A stretch of 64,000 nucleotides of DNA from Trichoplax adhaerens (Eukaryota; Placozoa; Uniplacotomia; Trichoplacea; Trichoplacidae): positions 7,031,751 through 7,095,750 of the forward strand of contig NW_002060945.1 of assembly GCF_000150275.1 (NCBI RefSeq). Direction: 5' to 3'. Shown piece after piece: positions 49,801 to 63,416 of this stretch. A program made the position numbers and the translations under genes. The notes beneath the pieces were generated by a model, which had not been told where the DNA came from, searched no databases, and saw nothing but the letters and a program-made list of their open reading frames with translations. Numbering within the stretch: position 1 is the first letter of the stretch; every line of letters starts with the position of its first letter.

Positions 49801-52800
49801 AGTTTAGTATTCCCTAACATCCGCTTAAATATTTATTCAGCCTCACAGCAGGAGCTAAGTGGAGACGGTAAGACACCATTTAAACTTGTACACTGTATAC
49901 CATTATAGAGTACGCATAAAGTAAGATGTTGTATCACCTCGTTAAAAAAACTTGAAAGGCAGAAGTAAGAATTTTAAGAAAGTAAAATTAAAAACTTTTA
50001 AAATCACGGCTTACGAGATCTTATTCGTTACTGATATCTTAGCATGAGTATTGTAAACTCTAATAAGCAATATCTCAACTGAGATCCCATTAGTAAACTA
50101 GAAGTGCAATAAAAATTTTATGCTATTGCGTATAAAGCGATTGAATGACCAGTTGACCACGCTTTTGAAAATTGACTTCCTATTGACAAATACTTAGTTC
50201 AGTATATCAAAAGTCAACAACATATTGATCGCATTTCGAGCTATTCTTACACTACAAATATTTTGCTATTATAGGCTATAAATATATAATACATATATAT
50301 TCTACCGATGCTGACAGAATCTCTAATTAAAAATTAGAAATTTTATTGCTTTATATAGGAACACTACAGCAGTCAAGGTTAAGAGATATCAGCATGCAGG
50401 ACTGTATAAGTGTACGGGTATATCGACTTATTACGATTAAAGTATTTAATCGCAGAAAGTCGTAAGCGTAGTTAACAATATGTTTCGGATTAGATTATGC
50501 AAGCGTAGCGTCAGTCAAGGTTATGCAGTATAGTTTTCGGAATACGGTAGATCTGTAACTGCATTACAGCTATTATCATGTCATTTGTATGATCGACACC
50601 TTCAAATTGATCAGGCAGACAGCGGCCCAATTAATTCATTTTTTTTATTACAGAAAGTAACCAGTTTTGTACGTGAGACGTAAGTATGCTAATGGCTAAG
50701 CTCAAAGGCCAAGTACTGTATAGAGCGAAACAGTATTCTAAATAAATACGGGTGCAATTCATTTGCAATCGACTAATTAGTTGATACATATATATCATCC
50801 TGAAAGCATCTAATGCTGCTCATACTGATACTGTATAATGATACATGAAATTTAAATAAATAATTTATAATTATAGGAGCATACGTGTATGGAAATTGAA
50901 GGTAAACAAATTCAGGTTACTATTTGATCACAAGGTTTGTTATTAACAAGTCACTGACGCCTATATATCATCAGTACAAAAATTAAGGGGCATCATTAAT
51001 GCATAGCTCTCATTCATGCACTACTAAATTATATTGTAGTATGATCACGTAACAGAGCTGTAATGCATATTCATAACGCAAGGAGTGCACTTACATAGCA
51101 TGTAAATGTCATTACTGCACTCCCATTGCCGTTTGATGGTGGTGCGATCTATGGTTATTGTCATTACACAATACGATAAATCTTTGAAGTCTTTTAATGT
51201 ACAATGCAAGTGATACTTGCTATTTTATAAAATTATTTCATATTGTATAATTCGGAGGCATAAAAGCACCATAACCCTGAGACCTCGTTAGTTGTTACTT
51301 AGGATTCCAATACACTACTTTTTTTAACACGTAGTCCTGATACCATAAACTGGCGGATTACAAATCACATGCTGGGTAATACTGTATGCATACAGTACGT
51401 GCAGTAAAGTAAAAGTACATGGAAATGAGCCGCTACTGTATGTACATTGTATGCTGTCGTAGCGATATCATCAACAACATTCATTTACCTATCAATGGAA
51501 TTAACTAATGATTAGAAATGTCTGGTGATAATTAATATCGTCGGTTTGGTCGCCACTTTGATACGGATAATAACTGTCTCGCCACTGATTAGTTACTGAT
51601 GATAACTACGGTAGGCGATGATGATAATAATTATAATGCATATAATAATTTTTAATCTGAATGAAGAGAATTTTATTACTGCGATGGTCTTTGATCACTC
51701 GCAAGTCGAACACTACTGTGCACTGTGCAGGGTGCAGCAAGTCCGTCTTATATATTATTTATTTTTTATCTTATATCTTAAAGTCTTGAGTAGTGGTGAT
51801 ACTGTTCTGGTAAAATGGGAAGACCTCTTAGTTTGTTAACCCTTCCGATCTTGTCTATTTATTAACTTGACATTTGACATTTTATTTACATTGATTGACG
51901 TATTAATAGCCAAAAATGCTGGATTTCAGCCAATCATCATTAAAGTGACGTTAGCTGAATCGAGGGTTTGGTTTACTGCAATGATGGTATTTTGCAAAGT
52001 ACAGTACAGTACTGTACAGTATAGCTCACGTGAGACTACTGTACTGTATGATGTACATAATTCCTTAGAGACTAAAACTAAGGGTCTCTAAAATGTACAT
52101 CATACTGGGTAAGTTAGCACTCCATGTTTTTTTCTGAACCCTATGACCGCACCATATTAGATATGATGAGTATGATACAATCCTCAATCAATTAATTATT
52201 TATTCATCATTATTATTTATTATAATGCAAGAAAAAGATTTGCCTCTAGCAGACCGGCATTATTACAGTAAACTATATGGTGCAGGCAAATATAGCATTA
52301 AGAATTTATTTATGTACAGTACAGTATTTATTCAAGTCAGTAATTGAGAAGAAAAAACGGCATACCACAATTTGTACAATACGTTTCGAACTTCTGCCTT
52401 AAAATACGCTGCGGTATACAGGCACTTGACCATATTGTAGCAAGCGATGTAAAAGGGTCAAATAGCTCCAATTTCCTATCATCATGTAATTTCCCCTAAC
52501 TACGGATACTCACTGCTGTTCTGATTCAGATTGCTGCAGTTACTAATGCATACAGCATATAGTACAGTAGGATTTGTTCAATTCTCTTCTATTCTATTCG
52601 AAGAAGTTGCTGATTATTCTTCTGCCAGACTTGAGAATTTTAATTAATTAATTTACTTGTTTGTGACATTACAGCAAATAATAATAACAAGTAAGTAGTG
52701 ACTGCGTTATAATATTATGTACACATCCATATGATTCATTGTATGGCATGCATAATGCCTTTTAGGTACAGCATCAGTGCTAGAATGACGGTAGTCAGTT

Positions 52801-53859
52801 TAGTTGCCATTGCTACTGACTCACTGTATTTGTACAGCATTATTGAGCTAGTAGAGCTATAGTATTGTACCCAACTTTATTGTAATTATTATTGCCAAGG
52901 ACCACCTCTTTTCCATTCTTCATTTTATTTTTGTTAATATTGTAAATCATTACATGCGAACAAAAGCTGCATGAATGAATGCAATGGGAAGGAAAATAAC
53001 ACAACACCCATTTACGGTACTGTACCAATGTTAGTGCTAAGTAGTTTTGCAGTCAGTACCGTATCTAAAATGGTGGGCAGCATGAAGAAATGTAACAAGG
53101 TTGCAGGGGTTGAGGTAAGCTCTATTGTATTGAATAATTGCATTGCATTTTTGGGCATTGAAATAATGTACGCATGCATTGCGATATGCATTAAGGCAGG
53201 GGGGTGTCAAATCATATTATTATCGACTTATCATGTGTACTGTACAGCGGCGATAAATACATACATTAATAATTGAATAATTTAGAATAAAAATTTTTGT
53301 TCTCGATCGATACAGTACCAGTAGCAACAGCAATCCGACAAGAAAGGACGTTGGTTGTTAACGACTATCGGTGTGAAGAGGAATAGATAGTGGTCGATTG
53401 TACAACAACTTTTCCATCCATTTGTTCCACATTATCTAGTGGTAGTCATCCCGCTAAAAAGGCAACGTTTGAACTGTTTGGTTACCGGTACTATCGTTGC
53501 TTCTATTCATTTATCCTAGATGTTATCACTCTCGATTGAGAAATTGTCAAATTAGCTGCTGCATGCGTGATTGTTCCTTTTATATCCAAGTACTTGAGCT
53601 GATAGGCGTGTAGGTGTAGATTCTACAGCATTTTCACTAAAGTAATCACCGAAGGCATCAATATTGTGACCCTCTATTGCGTTGAGGCATCGATCGACAT
53701 TACTGCAACCTCACAACGGTACAATATTGGCTAATATCAAATAATTTCGACATCTTACTCTACGCTAGACGATTAGTTCATTTTCAAAGAAGGACAATAA
53801 ACAGATAAACTAGTCTCCAAATTGACGTTTTTCAAGCAATCAAGCCGCAACGAAAAAAG
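46810..53859. other. Gene-poor 7-kb intergenic region
   Basis: No exon of any recognisable family on either strand. A poly-A-signal-like AATAAA at about 47051 may end CREB3L. The region has short GTAC palindromes (about 51378-51445, 51990-52060, 52316-52326) and one longer imperfect inverted repeat at 52048-52103. Short frames at 51618, 51867 and 52971 have no supporting features. It could hold non-coding RNA or distal regulatory elements of cyclin D, but nothing in the sequence shows that. Confidence 0.5.
52048..52103. repeat. Imperfect inverted repeat (hairpin)
   Basis: Left arm ATGATGTACAT ... TTAGAGAC and right arm GTCTCTAA ... ATGTACATCAT are complementary over 19 bases, with a 6-nt versus 1-nt internal bulge and a loop of about 11 nt. 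It adjoins a GTAC cluster at 51998-52047. Confidence 0.8.
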
Positions 53860-56800
53860 ATGGATTTATTGTGCAGTGAGGGTTTCGAAAAGCAAGCTTA
53901 TAAAGATCCTGTATTGCAAAAAGAACGTGTTTTACAGAATTTGCTCAAGCTAGAAGAAAATTACCTTCCTAATCGTGACTACTTCACGAACGTCCAACGT
54001 GAAATTAAACCTTTTATGCGATGCATGGTCACTAATTGGATGTTGGACGTAAGTAAATCTGGCTGAAAAATGTTATTTATTAATACAGTATCTAGTTCAT
54101 ATTTTAATCGTAGTTTGTCGAAATGGAGTGAAAGCATTATCAGCATCATAAGTGATTATATTATATATTGGTAAGACTTTCCATGAAAGGCCGAGCACAG
54201 CAGCAGTTTTTCATGCAGCTTTAACACGATTTGCACGTGTAGAATGTACATATATACTGTAATTATTTTACAACTACCTGTACGATTCATGGATTACTGC
54301 CACTCGATGCTATAGTTTCATAAATTCTCTACATAACGATAGTTTTTTAGGATAAATTGCATATAAAAATTTTATTATTTGCCCGGTGCATTTCACCTCA
54401 TGTAGTGGCATTCTCTCCTCGATGCAGCAGCAGAAGCAGCATATTCGAATTCTTATACTGCACTGCATACCTTATCAAATCTTACATTTGCACACACTAC
54501 TCTAGTACCCATTCAGTCAACCGCCTTTTTGGAGAATGATAAGAATTATATCGTTAGATAATGGTATTAATTTTATAGATATGCGTAGATACCGTACATG
54601 TATAGACTTTAATGGTATTAAACGGTACAGTACAAACTGTTATCCGATAATAAAAGGTCTAAATTTAAAGGCTGTTGAATTAAATTTTTTACTAGGTATG
54701 TCATGGAGAAAATTGTAACGATAAAGTCTTTCCATTGGCCGTTAATTATTTAGATAGATTTTTATCTATGGTTAGTATCCGTAAAATTCGACTGCAATTG
54801 GTGGGCAGTGTTTGCTTATTCTTAGCTAGCAAGTTAAAAGATCGTATCCCATTAACTGCTGAAAAATTATGCTCCTGGACCGATTATTCAGTTACTTGCC
54901 AAGAATTATTGGTAAGTTTTCAAGTATTGTATCGCTACACTTATTTCGATCTGTGTCGGTTGCACTTGCCTACGGTAATAGATTATACTTCACAAGTTTT
55001 CTTTTTTACCGCATTTTTTATTTCAATATATCATACTGTATCTACCCTATTGATAGTGGTTATTTTTTGTCCTGTATTGAAACACATTGACATTGTACGA
55101 CACAGCTTTTATAAGTGTAGAAATGAGTCATTCTCACACACGTTAACATATATATACAGTATCTATATATAGAGATTAAATTGCTACAGTACAATGTATA
55201 TAGATCCTCGACTATAGAACCATTTCGACAGGCATAGAAACCTTCAACAATTTGACATCCTCGTGTTGCCTGTTGCTATATTTTGCTTAGAAACGGAAAG
55301 CAATTTTTACTAAATCACTACAGCTTTTGAAAGTTTCTCATTTAACGATGAGTAGCATATAATACTTTCGATACAGCTTTCTACTGTACTGTAATTAAAC
55401 TAAATGGTGTTTCACACAATGATGCAGTATATAAAGTCCGTGATTTCGCCATTGAAAGTACATTGAACACTTGATATGATATTAGCAACCTACTTCAAGT
55501 CATCACTCCTGAAAGATATTTACTACGAGTTACCATAAATGATATTAAACTGCAATATATGCGTAGATTATGCACTCAATGTAAAAAATGTAATCTACAA
55601 ATGCTTCGAAACCAATGAGGTTGACGGACATAATTGAAGTATTTCGTCACTGTAAACGATGAAATTTAATTACCTATACTGTAAGTAATATGTATTATTG
55701 CTCATCTCTGACCAGAATATATCGTACTACTGTACTTATTTATTTAAAATCCTCTTTAATTAAACGCTTTAAGTGATATTATTATATTGCGGTTTTTCGT
55801 CGATCTAATTTCGAAGAGAAGTCTTACTAAATCGACAGTAGATCTTATTTGACAATCACGATGTCACTTTTTATACATAAAGAGTGGCAAGATCTCAAGA
55901 ATAGCTTTTCTTCTTTGCTCTATTTTTGTTTTAACACAAGTGATTAGTTTCTGATTCTTTGTTTTTGATTACCATTTGTATGCAATCAGTAAATAAAAAG
56001 TTTCCATCACCATACTGTACGTATATGTATATATATAACATTATACTGTAGACATCATATTACACCCGTGATTATTCTGTCAATTTTACCATATTAAACC
56101 GTATATAATTGTTGAAATCTGCTAAAACGAAAAATCGAAAATATTTAGACCAGCAATCATGCACAATTTAGGATCACTAATATAGCGCGGCATCATATCT
56201 TGTGATATTGAAATTATTGAATAGAATTTGCTCATGTGTTACTGTACCATAGTTCAAAACTTTAATGATACATTAATACACCCAATTTTTTTTTGTCTAC
56301 AAATCGGAGATATGGCAGATTGTTATTTACTGCAATTAGTATAAAATTTATGTCATATCGATAACGCATTGTTCCTCCGCGCATAAATTGCAGTAAGTAT
56401 GCATACTCTTGTTTTATTTGTAGCGCTGATCTATTTTATGTATTATCCTTTCCTATTCTATTTTTTTCTCAATCCGTACACAATCGCTTGTGCCTCATTA
56501 AACGTAGCCGTCTTTGTGTCCAGAATAATGCTGAAGTATACATTATAATTATTTATATTTGTTGTCTTTGCTCCCGGCGCTGCCTTAAAGAATGTAAAAT
56601 AAAATGCCACAGCAAATAAGGATCTATACCTATAATCGTTCATAAATTTATCCAGTCGTCAACATAGTAACGTCAACCCAAAGAGGTTTTAAGTTTTTAC
56701 ATTTCTGTAATACTGCTATCGATAATAATTTAGATATTTACAAACATAATACACTTTGCTAAGTGCTTGATCACGGACTCGTAAAATTTTATTCATCGCA

Positions 56801-58977
56801 CCACTCTTTTATAATGCGAGATCCCTATATTGATACCGTAATTATTATTATTGTAATTATAACAATTCAGTATGATGATAGTTTTGGTGATGGTTGCTAT
56901 TTGTAGATCTGCCCATTAGTATTTAAATACGTTTCACACAAGCTCAGAAAATCTTATAATTTTTAAATGCCTAACATTGGAGATTACTGAATGTACGATT
57001 CTAGTCGTATTGTCATGAATTCGATCCACTTTTTTACGTTACTTGCGCTTTATAATAAACGTGCGAAATTAAGCGTTGCGCCATAAGCTTCTATAATTGT
57101 TATATACTTCCATGTGCAATTTATGCGAGGATATTTTTAAAATTCTGTCTTATTAAGAGTAATTGTGTATCTAGCAAATTACTCCTCCCGTCTATCGCGA
57201 TATTAATTAATTTGAGGAGTGGACTTTAGTGCTATAATTTCTTAGTATTGAAGAAACAACTTGTTGATTACAATCATAATCAAATCAACAGTTATTACTG
57301 TATTGCATATAGTCAGCATCGTGGAGTATGTACATTGTACAGTATCCATTATAATATTGTATAGGTCATGTAATCAATCCAACGTCATTTGATCTAAAGG
57401 ACCGCTAACAATATCGATGCCCAGCATTGTTATGGAGAACAGGTTATATTCAATTTTCGTCAAAAAAACAGAAAGGTCCGCTGACTGGATAGACACACAG
57501 TACTGTACATTAATGCATAATGTAATTCATTAACAATATGTCCGTCACTGTCATCACCTTACATAATTCATAATTGAAGAAATGCATTTATAATATATAC
57601 AGTATATATATATATACTGTATTTAATGATTCATAATATTGTAAACTATCAACATTTTTGCAAGGCTTCAAAAATTACTTTCGAACGTTAATTTTATTCT
57701 ACGTATATACGACTGTAATCGAATTACTGACTTTTGTTGGCGACAAAATATTGTTGCATATAGTAAACAGGACAATATGACGTACAGTGCTGTTTAATTG
57801 ATGTACTGTATGTTCAACGACTTTCTTTGATATTTACCGTAAATGAGAAGTGCCTGATTGCACTATTTTTCTTTTCATGTATTTTAATTACAGTATCGAC
57901 CTGTAATTAGACCACTATTATGAAAGTAATTTCTTACGCTGACCTTTATTTCGTGTTTTTATTAACGTGTGCCAGAGTGTAACCGGTAGCTGCAACACTA
58001 TGCTATTTCATTTCTGTCACGTAAAATTTTAATGCATATTAAATGGGCTTAAAAATATTTTGTCTTCCGGCTGATTATTCATTGATGCATGACATGACAA
58101 TGCATAGTTACTCTATTGCATGCTGATATCAAGACTACATCTGGATTTGCTTACTTGCATTGCATTCTAGTCTCTAGATTAATGTATAACGTAATGTTTA
58201 TTATGAATGAATTGAAACTAACTATTTTTAAATTTTCTTTTATCTTATTTCACTGTAGGATTGGGAATTACTCTTATTAGAAAAGCTCAAATGGGATTTG
58301 GGCTCAGTTACTCCGCTAGATTTTTTAGATCAAATCCTTTATCGATTGAGTTTTGAATTAAAAGATTATGTTCATATGCTCAAAAAGCACGCATATACAT
58401 TAATTGCATTATGCTGTACAGGTCAGTATATCAAAAAAGATCTCATTCTTGATATCTTTTAATTTTGACGTAAACCTTATTGTATCTGTCAAGCATTGCT
58501 GAACATCCCACTTTTTTTGCTCTTTAGACTTTCAATTGTGTACTAATCCACCGTCAATGATAGCTGGTGGGTGTATCTTATGCGCCTTAGCTGGTGTCTT
58601 ACCTCAAAATGACAACTCCATTGCCATAGTTAATCGTATTGTACAGAAAATAACTAGCATTGAACCGGTAAGAACTACTACATTATTGATGGCTGTGAAT
58701 GTCCAAAAATACAAGTCCTAAAGAGTAGTTACTGTATTGGACTCCACTATTATTTACTAAAGTAATGCAGCATATATTCAGTAAAATTTTATGCAATATA
58801 ATTTCTGATTCTGAGCTCTCCATTTTACAGGATTATTTGATCTGCTGTAAAGAACAAGTCGAAGATCTTTTATCGAAAACCAATTCAAGCCATAAAATCG
58901 ATCAAATCGATGGTGCTAATGGTTACATGAGTGAAACACCGACAGACTTAGACGATATGCAGCATCTTGTAACTTAA
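53860..58977 (+). CDS. CCND: G1/S-specific cyclin D, 5 exons
   Basis: Growth-factor-responsive partner of CDK4/6 that phosphorylates Rb. Exons: 53860-54048, 54696-54911, 58259-58421, 58528-58667, 58831-58977; phases agree, 284 aa (human D1 295). LLCSE at residues 3-7 is the LxCxE Rb-pocket motif. The cyclin core has [57 protein letters not shown] split over two matches, [45 protein letters not shown] and [10 protein letters not shown]. The tail ends [15 protein letters not shown]: Thr272-Pro with PTD matches the Thr286 degron of human D1. Intron 2 is 3.35 kb with no gene seen. A polyadenylation signal AATAAA lies at 59031-59036, 54 bp after the stop. Confidence 0.96.
57597..57622. repeat. Perfect 26-bp palindrome in cyclin D intron 2
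   Basis: ATACAGTATATAT followed directly by its exact reverse complement. It is an AT-rich cruciform-capable element, again flanked by the ACAGTA/TACTGT word. Confidence 0.85.
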
Positions 58978-61310
58978 AAACTTTTCCTATTGCTGCTATA
59001 AGCGAGATATTGTAATTTGATCATCTTCAAAATAAAAAAATTGATAACAAATCATGCGCTAGTGCATCATTTTAAGAATAATAATATTACTATATATAAA
59101 ATTTAATAAGCCTGCTTTTTCCAACGATACATGTTATGCTATCTTTTATCATTTATACGTATATCTTATTACAAGTATCGTAAGGCAACATATACATATA
59201 TATATATCACACTTTGTGAGTGTGTAATTGATGACAACTCTAATGACAATAATGTAGAGCACGTTTTGACTTCTTTGCCTGAACTAAGGCTATGATACCA
59301 TAGCGAAATAATAGTGGATATCAATCCTCGAATAGCATAATTATCACCTAGTACTATGTTGCTTTTTCCTCATTCTAATGTAATGTAACACAAGATGCGA
59401 TCATATTTCATTTATTTTTATTCGCATCTGATTGTACGTCAGTTTCTTGAAAATTCGTGTGCAGCGTTTAATGCCTTCGAAGTCTACACTTTAATGAAGA
59501 CCCTTGGCGAGATGTTATAAATCGATATCCTAGTATCATGTAATTGAACGAATGTGTGATACAATATATGGGTGTTCAAGAATGCTTTCTTTCACTAGAT
59601 CGCGGAGAGGTGTTATTCGTAGTAATTTTTATTCAACTCTTGTAATGTCCACCTTTTGTAAACTTATTTTATAGAAATAAAAATATTTTTCAATTGGAAA
59701 ACTGCACTGCTGGCTCCATGTGTATATTCATTGGTATTGTATGTACTGTTTGCATCTATTGAAGGCAGTGGATATTATAATCCGTGATACGTTCAAAATT
59801 TAAAGCACCTTGATTCTTGGTGATAGTTTACGTTATCAACTGCATTATGCCAATCACTAGAGTAGAGGTAGATAAGAAATTATAAAACACCATTGCCTAT
59901 TAGAGTATGCGGATTAGCTGAGTATATAGTGAAATCTTTAGCTTGGCATGATTATGAGACTGCGAGCAATGTAATAAACAAGCTGTGGTACCTTAATCTA
60001 GGATTTTTGACATTATGGCATGACTTGACAAATTATTATGAGATATTTTCCCCGTGAGGCTACTGTACGTCTATCGTAGGTTAGAAATTGATCATTGGAA
60101 TCGTTTGCTCCTCTCGATGTTATTGAAAGCAATGTCGATCATTGATTGATGCTAATTAATACGTACTAGAAAGATACTAATAGCACATATGGCCCATTGC
60201 ACATTTCTAATCAGTGATCGGATTTTGATAAATAATCTATTCGATATTACTTGATGATTTGGCCTAGGTGATATCTTGCTATGGATGATTTACTTGTATG
60301 TATTGTACAGTAGTTGTATTCTAGGGCTGCACAATAAAGTCAAGAAGCATGAATGTGTGTGTAACTAGTAAAATAATTCATGGCTAAAAACTTTGCATAT
60401 CGTTACTGTAAGTAATTGGACTACTAATTCTAATTGAAAGTAGCAATGTGGTAGCTTAGTATGGATAAGTATCAGCAACAATTATCACCCTATACAGCAT
60501 ATTGCGGTTATCGTATAGTGGTGACCATTGAATTGCTTTCGGTCGTAGACATCGATGAAAAGTACTAATGCATTATTATAACAGACGAGCATCTGTAAAA
60601 CAATATATAGAGTCTCAGGTATGGCACATTGCATCATCAAGTATGTATGGCATCCAGATCTGTACTCTACAGAGCGTAACATGCATATATAAATATACAA
60701 ATCACTTTTATATTTTAATATTAATTAGTGGTCATGAAGTTAATCAAATTATAGAATTATTTTTATTGATTTCTAAATCACACCATTGTCTATTGCATTC
60801 CTGATTGCAACGTACTGGATGATGGACCACTACAACACCGGCTTGCAATGGTGCATGAATTGGTATCCAATATGTACAGGATATTGCACAACGAACTCAC
60901 TAATGCATCTTTTTTGCTCGCTTACGACATAGCATAACCTTTACTCTGGACTTTCAAATTGACAGACAAGACGTCTCATTCTGCATATTAAATTAATTAT
61001 TCATTGCACAGCATCATCCACTACGCACAAATATCATCAGTCTCTTTACTGACCATTTACATGATTTTGCAGTATACTCGCTCTCCTGCATAAACCCTAT
61101 TGCAGTCTCATTTGTGGATGCACTGTCGCCCCAAAATAACCCTCTAGCCTGTGGCTTTTGTATGGGCTTTTGCTGACTTGATGTTAACTATGCCTTCAAC
61201 ACAAAACTGAACCATGGAATCAAAGTTTTACGAGGACCTCAGCTGTACTCTACTGTGCTTACTGCGTGCTGTACAGTGTATATGTGGTATACTGTATAAC
61301 CAATATCAAC
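58978..61310. other. Intergenic region between cyclin D and the satellite
   Basis: Cyclin D 3' flank with AATAAA signals at 59031 and about 59676. After that come AT-rich unique sequence and a small GTAC cluster at about 61240-61300. The frames at 60485-60804 show no family resemblance. Confidence 0.45.
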
Positions 61311-61314
61311 TGAT

Positions 61315-63125
61315 TCATCCTCCAGTCTATCAACCTAGTCAAAACAGAAGACTACAGTCAAAGTGATGCCACTATAATACCATTAGAATGCTGTCTACAA
61401 GTGACAATTATTTTTTCCCCTATACTGTAGTCATCACTTTCTGCTACAGTAATCCCAGTGGTCAACTAAACAGAGTTTATACGAGTGACTACTGACAGTC
61501 ACTGACTCACTAACTCATCTACTCTATCAACCTAGTCAAAACAGCACATGATAGTAAAAGTGATATTACTATAATATCATTAGAATGCTGTCTACAAGTG
61601 ATATTTGTTTTTTCCCTATGCTTTAGTCATCACTTTCTGCTACAGTATCCCAGTGTTCAACTAAACAGAGTTTATACGAGTGACTACTGACAGTCACTGA
61701 CCCATCCAGTTTATCAACCTAGTCAAAACAGAAGACTACAGTACAGTAAAAGTAATGTCACTATAATAGCATTAGAATGCTGTCTACAAGTGACATTTGT
61801 TTTTTCCCCTATACTTTAGTCATCACTTTCTGCTATAGTTAATCCCAGTGTTCAACTAAACAGAGTTTATACGAGTGAGTGCTGACCGAAACTGACTCAC
61901 TAACTCATCCACTCTATCAACCTAGTCAAAACAGCACATGATAGTAAAAGTGATATTACTATAATATCATTAGAATGCTGTCTACAAGTGATATTTGTTT
62001 TTTCCCCTATGCTTTAGTGATCACTTTCTCCTACAGTATCCCAGTGTTCAACTAAACAGAGTTTATACGAGTGACTAATGAAGTCACTGACCCATCCAGT
62101 TTATTCAACCCAGTCAAAACAGAAGACAACAGTACAGTAAAAGTAATGTCACTATAATACCATTAGAATACTGTCTACATGTGACATTTGTTTTGTTCCC
62201 TATACTGTACTTTAGTGACAGACTACAGTACAGTAAAAGTAGTGTCACTATAATAGGATTAGAATACTGTCTACATGTGACATTTGTTTTGTTCCGTATA
62301 CTGTACTTTAGTGATAGACTACAGTACAGTAAAAGTAATGTCACTATAATAGCATTAGAATTCTGTCTACAAGTGATATTTGTTTTTTCCCCTATACTTT
62401 AGTCATCACTTTCTGCTACAGTAATCCCAGTGTTCAACTAAACAGAGTTTATACGAGTGACTACTGAAATCACTGACCCATCCAGTTAATCAACCTAGTC
62501 AAAACAGAAGACAACAGTACAGTAAAAGTAATGTCACTATAATAGCATTAGAATACTGTCTACAAGTGACATTTGTTTTGTTCCGTATACTGTACTTCAG
62601 TGATAGACTACAGTACAGTAAAAGTAATGTCACTATAATAGAATTAGAATACTGTCTACATGTGACATTTGTTTTGTTCCCTATACTGTACTTTAGTGAT
62701 ATCTACGAGTGACTGCTGAGCGTCACTGACTCATCCAGTTTATCAACCTAGTCAAAACAGAAGACTACAGTACAGTAAAAGTAATGTCACTATAATAGCA
62801 TTAGAATACTGTCTACAAGTGACATTTGTTTTGTTCCCTATACAGTACTGTACTTTAGTGATAGCCTACAGTACAGTAAAAGTAATGTCACTATAATAGC
62901 ATTAGAATACTGTCTACAAGTGACATTTGTTTTGTTCCGTATACTGTACTTCAGTGATAGACTACAGTACAGTAAAAGTAATGTCACTATAATACCATTA
63001 GAATACTGTCTACAAGTGACATTTGTTTTGTTCCGTATACTGTACGTTAGTGATATCTACGAGTGACTGCTGAGCGTCACTGACTCATCCAGTTTATCAA
63101 CCAAGTTAAAACACAAGTGTACAGT
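61315..63125. repeat. Higher-order tandem satellite upstream of cortactin
   Basis: Two interleaved unit types. The long unit, about 190 bp, runs from CAACCTAGTCAAAACAG through TTAGAATGCTGTCTACAAG, CACTTTCTGCTACAGT and CAACTAAACAGAGTTTATAC to AGTCACTGAC. The short unit, about 108 bp, keeps ACAGTACAGTAAAAGTAATG, ATTAGAATACTGTCTAC and TTTGTTTTGTTCC and skips the second half. Long units open the array, short units dominate from about 62110, and the last copies (about 63060-63250) are decayed. Most short units contain the inverted pair AATGTCACT / AGTGACATT. Frames on both strands across 62114-62402 are repeat artefacts. Confidence 0.92.
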
Positions 63126-63416
63126 GTAGAAACAGTACGTGTCAGTGGTGACCACTGACCCTCAGTAAAAGTAATGTCATTATAATACGATCAGAATGGT
63201 GTCTACAAGTGACATTTATTTTTCGCGTATGCTTAAGTGGTAATTTGCTAGTACAGTAAGCCAGATGCGAAACTAAACACGGTTGATACGGTATAGTACT
63301 GGTGGTGGCGTGCTGAGCGTGTCGTGCACACAGTACTTCAACTGTCTTTTACAAGTCCCATGATTTTCCTCTTCAGTACCAGTTACACAAACTTCTCGAA
63401 GAAGGCGTTTAGCAAG
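63126..63416. promoter_or_regulatory. Cortactin 5' region
   Basis: Holds the decayed end of the satellite and the sequence immediately 5' of the cortactin ATG. Whether this is a promoter or the end of a 5' UTR intron is not decidable here. Confidence 0.35.

Noticed and set aside
51618-53276. Short frames in the gene-poor region (51618, 51867, 52971)
   Set aside because: No family resemblance, no consistent splice partners, and partial overlap with GTAC repeats.
61315-63125. Coding frames at 62114-62402 or a CRISPR-like array
   Set aside because: The frames repeat the satellite unit on both strands, and the intervals between shared motifs are themselves repeated.
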